Below, one piece after another: positions 16,062 through 23,115 of a DNA stretch of 47,713 bases. The notes under the pieces were generated by a model. That model searched no databases. It had not been told where the DNA came from and saw only the letters and a list, made by a program, of their open reading frames with translations. Where the stretch lies: NCBI GenBank assembly GCA_947502405.1, contig CANMZT010000014.1, positions 71,309 through 119,021 of the forward strand, in the 5' to 3' direction. The first letter of the stretch is position 1, and the number at the start of each line of letters is the position of its first letter. Both the position numbers and the translations under genes were made by a program. The stretch comes from an uncultured Algibacter sp. Lineage in GTDB: Bacteria; Bacteroidota; Bacteroidia; Flavobacteriales; Flavobacteriaceae.

Positions 16062-18863
16062 CTAAAACCTATAATTCACATTTAAAAAATACGTAGCGCC
16101 CCGACCATACCAATATTTTGAACCAAATACTGGTGTGTCCAGAGCTTGGTCATCTCGTAATTGTCTAAAATTTGCATTTCTCCCTTGCTCGAAACCACCT
16201 GTTTTAAACACCTCATCCAAAAGGTTATTCACACTTGCAAAAACACTAATGTATTTACTACCAATTTTCCAAGACTTTCCACCTATAAGATTCACCACCA
16301 TATAGTCATCAAAACGTTCTTGTTGCAACAATTCCCTAGCCAAATCTTCATCATAATCATTAAATACATTGCCATCAAAATCTGTGGTAAAGTTTGAAGA
16401 ACGCGTCAACGGACTTATATCAATATACGTATTTGTAAAAAAGTTTGCCGTAGCTCCAAACCACCAAAAATCTGGATCGCGATATTCAAACCCAAAAGAA
16501 TACGCACGATGTGGACCCGCAGCAATTTTATAATCTTTTAAATTTGACGTTCCAAAATCTTTAAACCCATTAACAAAACCAGCAGCCACAGATTCATCAT
16601 CCGCTTCGGTAGTTAAAAATAAATTGGGGTTATTGGCATATGTAAATTGTCCTACGGAAGCTACACCTTTCAACTTGATGGTAGGTGTTACTTGTGCCTC
16701 AACACCTAACTCCCCACCCATATGTTGCTTATCAATACCCTGTAAAATCTCTTGGATAAACGCTACATTATCGCCGCCAATACCATCTGCAAAGAAGAAT
16801 GAAATCTCATTAGCATCTCGAATCTTAGTATAGTAGCCAGTTATTTTAGCTTTTATAATTGGTGAACGGAAAATATAACTCGCATCTGCAGATACTATTT
16901 TTTCCTCCGTAATATCTGGCACTATATTATGGTTTTCTCTTGAATTGGAAAACGTGTTTCTTAATGATGGTGCTCTAGTAATGTATCCACTGTTTACATT
17001 CACTAAATGTTTTCCTGAAATTTTATAAGTTAATCCGCCTTTAGCTCCAAAACCAGTAAAGTTTAACTTATCGCCTTTACCTAAAGAGTTATCTGGAAAA
17101 GCACCATTTTGATACAATCCCTCTCGTTGATATTGTGTATTTGTAACACTTCCAGATAAGAAAAAATCTAATTTATTATATCTAAACTGCGCTTGGGCAA
17201 ACCCACTGATGACGTTGGCAAACAAATTATAGTTATATTTAAACTTATCACCCACTCCTACAAGTCGGTTTGGGTTTTGCAAATCGTTTTGTGCTTCATC
17301 AACATCATCAGCAAACTGATCGATATCCAAATAGGTGTCTGCCCCTAACAAATCCAAAACCTTAGCAAAATTTTCTGATTTAAGGGTTTGAAGGCTCAAA
17401 CCAGCATTCAAAATTATATTGTCATTCAATTCAGAATTGAAAATGGAATTGAATGTAAACTGGGTATCATCAACGCGATCTTCATAAAGTGCATATCTAG
17501 CATTTCCGCCAGTTTGCGAATTCGAAATATTGGCTTCGTATAAAGTATTCCAGTCTATTTGACCATTATCCTGAAATTCTTGTAATGCCAAATAGGCAAA
17601 CTGTAAATCGTTAGGAAAATTACGCTCAAAATAACTTGGAAGCTTTTGATAGTAGGTAGGACTAGGATTAGCACCACCACCTTCCGGAACACCATTTACC
17701 AAGTCGGTTCCATTATTATCCAAGCGGCTATTTCCTAGTTTTCCAAATTGGTATGCAACGTTAGTATTTAATCTAGTTTTTGAAGATAAATCCCAATAGT
17801 GGTTTAGCATAAAAATGGGTTCCTCCACCTCCTTTATACGCGAATTTCGTTTTTCACCATCTTGCCAGCCCCAATATTCATTATACCTTATACCTTTTAA
17901 ATCGAAAACTTCCTGTGTGTTTGGTGAAGATTTCCCTCTTCGATTAGGCGCATATATCCCTGTAAAACTCAAACTATGGTTATCATTCAACTTCTTTTCA
18001 ACAGAGAGAAAAAAGGAATTTGCATCATATATCGTGGCATCCTGATAGCCTTCATTTCCCCAACGCCTTCCAATGGAAATGGTATATGCCCAATCATTTT
18101 TTAATAATCCAGAAGCATAGGTTGCCATTAAGCGGTTTGTATAACTTCTATTTGAAGACGAGTAGGTTAAACGTCCACCTTTTCTTGCCTGGGATGCTCT
18201 TACGTTGATGTTTGTAGTTCCTAAAATCCCACCAAAGTTATAATCGGATGGCGCTAAACCTGTTGTTAGTTCTTGATTTCGCATCACATCGTTCAATCCG
18301 CCCCAATTACTCCATTGGGGTCTGCCATTGAATAACTTGTTCATGGGAATACCGTTAATAAGTACACTTCCATTTTCAGAATCCAATCCTCTTAACCTGA
18401 AAAACGACTGACTAAATTCAAAAGCTGCAGTTCTTTGAAACACATCAAGAGAGGATGATAAAAGCCCTGTAATATTGTCCGCTCCTACGGCATCATTATC
18501 CAACTCATCATCAGAAAGCGTGATGGTAAATAAATCTTGACTTTGCGATAAGTTGCGTTCCAAAGTCATATCACTAATATCCACCGTTCGTCCTTCATTT
18601 ACAATAATCGGAAAACGTTTGGTAGTATATCCTGTTTTAGAAATTTTAAGAATTTGTTCGCCTAAAGGCATATTTGCGTTGAAAAGAAACTCTCCTTGAA
18701 CATCTGTGAGTACTGCTAGTTCAGTACCTTCTAATTCTACAGTAACATTCAAAATAGGTTGAAATGACACTGCATCCTTTACACTACCTTTAACAACAGT
18801 CTCCTGAGAAAAAAGGGAAATTGAAAAAAATCCGAATAAAAAAATGAGGGTTATTTTATTCAT
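16062..18863 (-). CDS. TonB-dependent receptor 1 of the putative nuclease locus
   Basis: A 933-residue outer-membrane receptor. Signal peptide (MNKITLIFLFGFFSISLFSQ), CarboxypepD_reg-like domain (about 23-105: KGSVKDAVSFQPILNVTVEL, LTDVQGEFLF), plug domain (about 110-235: RLRGLDSENGSVLINGIPMN, NGRPQWSNWGGL) and a 22-strand-type barrel ending in Phe (YFLNVNYRF). No TonB box can be assigned by eye. It shares the NGIPxN and NGRxxWSNWxxL plug motifs, and IRYNxxWGxxxGE in the barrel, with receptor 2 at 23116, so the two are paralogues. It is transcribed divergently from the secreted EEP gene and is followed by the DUF5689 lipoprotein. The substrate is unknown. The neighbours suggest nucleic-acid fragments. 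Confidence 0.95.
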   Translation of the reverse strand: MNKITLIFLFGFFSISLFSQETVVKGSVKDAVSFQPILNVTVELEGTELAVLTDVQGEFLFNANMPLGEQILKISKTGYTTKRFPIIVNEGRTVDISDMTLERNLSQSQDLFTITLSDDELDNDAVGADNITGLLSSSLDVFQRTAAFEFSQSFFRLRGLDSENGSVLINGIPMNKLFNGRPQWSNWGGLNDVMRNQELTTGLAPSDYNFGGILGTTNINVRASQARKGGRLTYSSSNRSYTNRLMATYASGLLKNDWAYTISIGRRWGNEGYQDATIYDANSFFLSVEKKLNDNHSLSFTGIYAPNRRGKSSPNTQEVFDLKGIRYNEYWGWQDGEKRNSRIKEVEEPIFMLNHYWDLSSKTRLNTNVAYQFGKLGNSRLDNNGTDLVNGVPEGGGANPSPTYYQKLPSYFERNFPNDLQFAYLALQEFQDNGQIDWNTLYEANISNSQTGGNARYALYEDRVDDTQFTFNSIFNSELNDNIILNAGLSLQTLKSENFAKVLDLLGADTYLDIDQFADDVDEAQNDLQNPNRLVGVGDKFKYNYNLFANVISGFAQAQFRYNKLDFFLSGSVTNTQYQREGLYQNGAFPDNSLGKGDKLNFTGFGAKGGLTYKISGKHLVNVNSGYITRAPSLRNTFSNSRENHNIVPDITEEKIVSADASYIFRSPIIKAKITGYYTKIRDANEISFFFADGIGGDNVAFIQEILQGIDKQHMGGELGVEAQVTPTIKLKGVASVGQFTYANNPNLFLTTEADDESVAAGFVNGFKDFGTSNLKDYKIAAGPHRAYSFGFEYRDPDFWWFGATANFFTNTYIDISPLTRSSNFTTDFDGNVFNDYDEDLARELLQQERFDDYMVVNLIGGKSWKIGSKYISVFASVNNLLDEVFKTGGFEQGRNANFRQLRDDQALDTPVFGSKYWYGRGATYFLNVNYRF

Positions 18864-18932
18864 AATTACCTTTAAGACACCAATAATAAGAAAAAGTAAC
18901 TGATTGATTCTAAAAAATTTAAATCATTAAGC

Positions 18933-18940
18933 TAACTTTG
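18933..18940 (+). promoter_or_regulatory. -7 box for the secreted EEP gene
   Basis: TAACTTTG matches TAnnTTTG and lies 39 bases before the ATG at 18980. No matching box was seen for the divergent TonB receptor in this 116-base gap. Confidence 0.45.
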
Positions 18941-18979
18941 GCTTGGGTTTTGTATTATACAAATTGCAATTCTTAATAA

Positions 18980-20029
18980 ATGAATTTTTTTAAACTTACC
19001 TTATCCATTATTTTTTTTAGTGTCGTCATTAATTTGAATGCTCAAGATAAAAAATTCAAAATTCATACGATTGCGTTTTACAATTTAGAAAACTTATTCG
19101 ATACCATAAACGACCCCCTAAAGTTTGATGAGTATAGCCCAATAATGGGATTAAAAACGAATCGTGAGGAAGCCTACCTGAAAAAAACAAGAAATATGTC
19201 CCGTGTAATTTCTGAAATTGGAAAAGATGTTACACAAAATACTCCTGCTATCCTTGGTGTTTGCGAGGTTGAAAACAGAGGCGTTTTGGAAGATATTGTA
19301 AATGACGCACTTTTAGTTGAAAAAGATTATGGCATTGTGCATCATGATTCGCCTGATGCTAGAGGAATTGATGTAGCTTTATTATATCAAAAAAGCCTGT
19401 TTACTCCAATTCACACCTATACCTATGAATTGAAAATTTATGATGATCAAGACGGAAAACTCATCACTACAAGAGACCAACTGGTAGTAAGCGGCCAATT
19501 GGAAGATGACGTTGTTCATATTATTGTGAATCATTGGCCTTCACGACGTGGAGGTGAAGCAAGAAGTAGACCTAAACGTTTAGCAGCCGCAAAACTGAAC
19601 AGGCGTATTGTAGATTCGCTTCAAACTCAAGATCCATATGCTAAAATATTTATCATGGGCGACATGAATGATAATCCGAATAACCCGAGTTTAAAGGATG
19701 CATTAAAAACCCAAAGAAAACGTAAAAAAGTAGGCTTCAAAGGGCTATATAATCCTTATGAGAACTTTTTTCGTGATGGTTTAGGCACAACAGCTTACCG
19801 TGACAATTGGAGTTTGTTTGACCAAATAATTATATCAAAACCTCTAATTGAAAAAGACTATTCATCATTTAGATATTACAAAGCAGGTATATTCAACAAA
19901 AACTATTTAATTACAGCTAACGGAAAATACAAAGGCTATCCCTTTAGAAGTTGGAATGACAGTGGTTTTAGTAACGGCTACAGCGACCACTTTCCTGTTT
20001 ACATGTATGTAATTAAAGAAGTGAAATAA
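18980..20029 (+). CDS. Secreted EEP-family phosphodiesterase/nuclease
   Basis: A 349-residue protein with a signal peptide (MNFFKLTLSIIFFSVVINLNAQ, cleavage near residue 22), so it acts in the periplasm or outside. EEP motifs appear in order: IAFYNLENLFDT, GVCEVENRGVLED (metal Glu), RGIDVALLYQ, VNHWPSRRGGEARSR, GDMNDNPNNPS, WSLFDQII and GYSDHFPVY. It is a paralogue of the cytosolic protein at 10847 but carries an export signal. It sits head-to-head with TonB receptor 1. A role in cutting DNA or RNA, or removing phosphate from nucleotides outside the cytoplasm, would fit the locus. Sequence does not distinguish these. Confidence 0.92.
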   Translation: MNFFKLTLSIIFFSVVINLNAQDKKFKIHTIAFYNLENLFDTINDPLKFDEYSPIMGLKTNREEAYLKKTRNMSRVISEIGKDVTQNTPAILGVCEVENRGVLEDIVNDALLVEKDYGIVHHDSPDARGIDVALLYQKSLFTPIHTYTYELKIYDDQDGKLITTRDQLVVSGQLEDDVVHIIVNHWPSRRGGEARSRPKRLAAAKLNRRIVDSLQTQDPYAKIFIMGDMNDNPNNPSLKDALKTQRKRKKVGFKGLYNPYENFFRDGLGTTAYRDNWSLFDQIIISKPLIEKDYSSFRYYKAGIFNKNYLITANGKYKGYPFRSWNDSGFSNGYSDHFPVYMYVIKEVK

Positions 20030-20032
20030 AAT

Positions 20033-20065
20033 AGACCTGACAGGTTTTTTAAACCTGTCAGGTCT
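20033..20065. terminator. Perfect 15-base hairpin between convergent genes
   Basis: AGACCTGACAGGTTT (20033-20047) and AAACCTGTCAGGTCT (20051-20065) pair perfectly around TTT. It starts 3 bases after the EEP stop codon. There is no T-run after the stem on the plus strand, so termination may be inefficient. I recall the same ACCTGACAGGT palindrome as a frequent intergenic motif in Flavobacteriaceae, so it may be a repeat. Confidence 0.8.
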
Positions 20066-20091
20066 GAGTAAATATATTTTTAACTAAATTT

Positions 20092-20532
20092 TTAAGCTAA
20101 CCAAGCACTCCAAGGAATTCTTGACAAGAATAATACTAGAGCTATGGTATAGAAAATTGCAATAGTCTTTAATTTAGGCGCAGAAGTAAGTTTCTTTTTA
20201 TGTTTTGAATACCCTATAGTAATTAATGCCACAGCAATAATATTAATTAATGGATGTTCAACCAAATACAATCGATTTACGGCATCTTTCATGACACCGC
20301 CCATTCCTAATTCGCTAAACAATTGTAATCTGGGAGAAACAAAATATAAAATCAAACCTATTAATAATTGAATGTGCGAAACAATTAGGGTAAACAATGA
20401 AATCCTAAAATCTTTAGCACTGTACTCTTTGCCTGTAATTGATTTAAACAACGCGTTACCTGTTGCAAGAATTAAAATTAAAAGCACTAAATATGCCCAA
20501 TATGAATGTAATACCTGAATAACTTCGTACAT
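20092..20532 (-). CDS. Four-helix membrane protein with conserved-looking histidines
   Basis: A 146-residue membrane protein. Helices lie at about residues 11-30, 43-65, 92-108 and 122-138. His residues at 9, 53 and 93 lie in or near the helix ends (LHSYWAYL, VSHIQLLIG, VEHPLINI), and the ending is LSRIPWSAWLA. The arrangement resembles small b-type heme membrane proteins, but this is only a visual impression. Flavobacterial homologues are, as I recall, usually called hypothetical. It has its own -7 box and is separated from the endonuclease gene by a terminator, so it is probably not part of the nuclease operon. Confidence 0.75.
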   Translation of the reverse strand: MYEVIQVLHSYWAYLVLLILILATGNALFKSITGKEYSAKDFRISLFTLIVSHIQLLIGLILYFVSPRLQLFSELGMGGVMKDAVNRLYLVEHPLINIIAVALITIGYSKHKKKLTSAPKLKTIAIFYTIALVLFLSRIPWSAWLA

Positions 20533-20553
20533 GTCTCTAGATTTTTAGAAGTT

Positions 20554-20561
20554 CAAAAATA
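20554..20561 (-). promoter_or_regulatory. -7 box of the four-helix membrane protein
   Basis: The plus-strand CAAAAATA is TATTTTTG on the minus strand, 21 bases before the start codon. No -33 TTG is evident. Confidence 0.4.
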
Positions 20562-20578
20562 ATAATTTTAATTCATAA

Positions 20579-20609
20579 AAAAACCGCTTCTTTGATAGAA
20601 ACGGTTTTT
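20579..20609. terminator. Terminator after the endonuclease I gene
   Basis: AAAAACCG (20579-20586) pairs with CGGTTTTT (20602-20609), with an inner TTCT/AGAA extension. It lies 17 bases after the endonuclease stop codon and has a T-run on both strands. Confidence 0.85.
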
Positions 20610-20625
20610 AAAAATCTACAATTTA

Positions 20626-21393
20626 TTATTGCCATTTATTTTCAGCAGCATCGCCACCCCAAATTAACGTAGCTAAATATGGATTATCAATAAATGGGTT
20701 TCTGTTACCTTGAGCTGCATATATAACTTCATTACGTTGCTCTTCAAATGTAGAAACAGGATCTTCAACATTCCATTTTAAAAATAATTCTGCAGTTCCT
20801 ACTTTCTCTATTTTTTCACGATATCTTACATTCAAATATAAAATCATTCTAGCTACATCACCTTTCCATTCGTCTCCAGGGTACCATGCATTATCAATAC
20901 GTTGATTAGGTCCGCTACCATCTGTAAATGGCAGGTTGCTCCTATCGCTATTAACATCCACATCAGCTGATCTTAAATGATGTAAATCCGTAATTGCATC
21001 TGCCATTCTTAATAACGATTGCGGATAAACATGTTCTGTATTAAATGTTTGAGGCATATAAGTATTATTACCTGAAGTATATTCTTCCCAATATCTACTT
21101 TCTCCTGTATACATCAATGTTACATTATCTGGATTTGCTATATCTGCGTCTGCATTATATAAAAAATCATGTCTGCTACCATAAGATAGAATTGTTGTAT
21201 GATTATCAACAGTATGCTTTCTTAAAGCATCATAATTGGCTTCACCATCTTCAGTTAATGTCATTGTAGCATAGTACAACTCTAATTCTGCGGGAACATC
21301 TAAATCAAGACCTATATCAGGTGTTAACGTATCATCATTACTTAAACAACTTACAAAAGCTATGGATACAATTAATAAAAATATTTTTTTCAT
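20626..21393 (-). CDS. Endonuclease I family lipoprotein
   Basis: A 255-residue lipoprotein. The lipobox is FVSC (Cys16), followed by LSNDD, a likely surface-export stretch. The catalytic domain has YYATMTL at the start, the signature NTEHVYPQS with His121, DLHHLRSADVDVNSDRSNLPF and the C-terminal WYPGDEWKGDVARMILYLNVRY. These are hallmarks of the endonuclease I family (Pfam PF04231, EndA/Vvn-like beta-beta-alpha Me nucleases), which cut double- and single-stranded DNA and often RNA with one Mg2+. It is the third gene of an apparent operon: TonB receptor 2, choice-of-anchor J lipoprotein, nuclease. An externally tethered nuclease next to a receptor is a main reason for proposing nucleic-acid uptake. 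Confidence 0.94.
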   Translation of the reverse strand: MKKIFLLIVSIAFVSCLSNDDTLTPDIGLDLDVPAELELYYATMTLTEDGEANYDALRKHTVDNHTTILSYGSRHDFLYNADADIANPDNVTLMYTGESRYWEEYTSGNNTYMPQTFNTEHVYPQSLLRMADAITDLHHLRSADVDVNSDRSNLPFTDGSGPNQRIDNAWYPGDEWKGDVARMILYLNVRYREKIEKVGTAELFLKWNVEDPVSTFEEQRNEVIYAAQGNRNPFIDNPYLATLIWGGDAAENKWQ

Positions 21394-21458
21394 TTTGTTA
21401 TATATTTTATTTATGAAATCACCTCAAAAAAAGGTGTTTGCAATTATTTAATACTTTT

Positions 21459-23099
21459 CTATTGGTAATCCCACTCTGAATCATCATTCTTAATAACAGC
21501 TTGCGTTTCTACACCTCTAGAACCAGTAAACACATCAAAAGTCACTTGATATTTTTGTCCTATTGCAGCATCAGGAAAGAGATTATCTAAAACTGAACCT
21601 ATAGCTTCCAGTAACATATCATTACTCCATATGTTACCTCCAGCAGCTCTTCTATCAAAACTTGAAAAGTTTCCTAAATTAGAAGCTGGATCTGGGTAAA
21701 TAGTAGCAAACTCGCTTGATATAAAAGCGTAATCACTAGGTACAAATGTATATTTAAGCGTATTATCTGGAACCCATTTTTTTCCATCATGACCAAATTG
21801 TAATTGGGTTTGACTTGGAGTCCATTCTCCATTAACAACCCTATAAGAATTTCCTCTTAATACAGTACTTCCATTAAAAAACCTGTAAATTACAAATAAT
21901 TGATCTTCTTCTTGAGCAAAGTTATATGGCGAAGTTATACCCAAGAAGGTTGGAAGATAATCTTCAGGAGCTACAGAGCTACTAAAGTTATTAAATCTTC
22001 CTGGTCTTCCGCTATTTTCTCCCATAGCATCATAATCAGATTTACTTAGATAAAATATATCCTCTGCTTCTTCCCATCTTGATCCATCATAAGTATAATA
22101 TGCGCCTTTATTATCAACTTCCCCTTCTATACCTATTGTTTTTATCGCAAAAGACTCTATTCTCCATCTAGGTGAATTATCATCAGTTGATGTATATTTA
22201 AATGCGACGTGAATAGTTTCACCATCATATGCTGAAAAGTCTAAATCTGGTGATAATGTTAAATCACCATAGGCAGTTTTATCAAAATCTAATACTGTCC
22301 ATGTTGCAACCATAGGATCTGCTCCTGTGGTATAGTCTGTAGATACAATAATATCAAATAAATCAATTGGGCTACCAAACAAATCAATTTCTTGATTAAT
22401 TTGAAACTTTAATCCAGTTTCTCCCGTTAAATCAATTTCTGGTGAAATCAACCAATCTTCATTAGCAAATGCCCCACTTTGAAAACCAGAGCCTTGAACG
22501 TTTGCTGATCCTGACGTCCAACCTTGATCTCCTAAAACATCAATGTTTTCAAAATCTCCATAATTAGTGGGAAAAGATGCTTGGTAAATATTGGCTAAAC
22601 CTATCTCCGGAGTATCAAAAAACTGATCGTATCTAGCTAAAATCAAAGCACCATCTTCTGGCATATCAATAGCATCATCTAAAATTTCAGGAATGAAATC
22701 GCCAGGTGCAATTTCAGGATAAAATGCAGCACCTTCATTTCCAGTTGTAGCGTAATCATCAAGCCCTAGTTGATATATCGTTGCATTTGTAAAATCAACT
22801 ATCTCTTGAAGGTCAGTTCCAAATTCTAATTCGTAACCTACTAAAACAGATGAACCTTTTCCCCATACAGGGTAACGATTAGAGAGGAAATCGGGAATTA
22901 ATTCTTTTGCATCATCAATACTTTCAAAAAAAGTTGTTTGAATACCTATTTCTTCATAATCATCATCTGTTAAAATGATTGTTGCATCACCAACTACGGT
23001 GTTATCTAAGTCTAGTTCATCGAAAGTATCTTCTAAAGAACTTTCACACGACACTAAGCCAATTACTAGTACCGTTAATATGTATATGAATTTTTTCAT
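21459..23099 (-). CDS. Choice-of-anchor J domain lipoprotein, partner of TonB receptor 2
   Basis: A 546-residue lipoprotein (lipobox GLVSC, Cys18, then ESSLEDTFDELD). The N-terminal ~140 residues are rich in Asp and Glu with no family I know. A choice-of-anchor J jelly-roll follows (about 180-320: FENIDVLGDQGW, DWLISPEIDL, IHVAFKYTSTDD, WRIESFAIKTIG). The C-terminal ~200 residues contain YYTYDGSRWEEAEDIFYLSKSD and a second YRVVNGEWTPSQTQLQF-like stretch, then a helical end. It starts 16 bases after the receptor stop codon. Domain layout and position make it the likely surface partner of the receptor, analogous to the DUF5689 protein of receptor 1. Confidence 0.87.
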   Translation of the reverse strand: MKKFIYILTVLVIGLVSCESSLEDTFDELDLDNTVVGDATIILTDDDYEEIGIQTTFFESIDDAKELIPDFLSNRYPVWGKGSSVLVGYELEFGTDLQEIVDFTNATIYQLGLDDYATTGNEGAAFYPEIAPGDFIPEILDDAIDMPEDGALILARYDQFFDTPEIGLANIYQASFPTNYGDFENIDVLGDQGWTSGSANVQGSGFQSGAFANEDWLISPEIDLTGETGLKFQINQEIDLFGSPIDLFDIIVSTDYTTGADPMVATWTVLDFDKTAYGDLTLSPDLDFSAYDGETIHVAFKYTSTDDNSPRWRIESFAIKTIGIEGEVDNKGAYYTYDGSRWEEAEDIFYLSKSDYDAMGENSGRPGRFNNFSSSVAPEDYLPTFLGITSPYNFAQEEDQLFVIYRFFNGSTVLRGNSYRVVNGEWTPSQTQLQFGHDGKKWVPDNTLKYTFVPSDYAFISSEFATIYPDPASNLGNFSSFDRRAAGGNIWSNDMLLEAIGSVLDNLFPDAAIGQKYQVTFDVFTGSRGVETQAVIKNDDSEWDYQ

Positions 23100-23115
23100 T
23101 TTTCTCTCTTTTTAA

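Noticed and set aside
16161-18208. Open frames antisense to TonB receptor 1
   Set aside because: Composition is that of a shadow frame, without start signals or domains, and the receptor reading is complete.
21420-21436. CACCT/AGGTG hairpin between the choice-of-anchor J and endonuclease genes as a terminator
   Set aside because: The 5-base stem is too weak for termination. At most it is a minor processing site.
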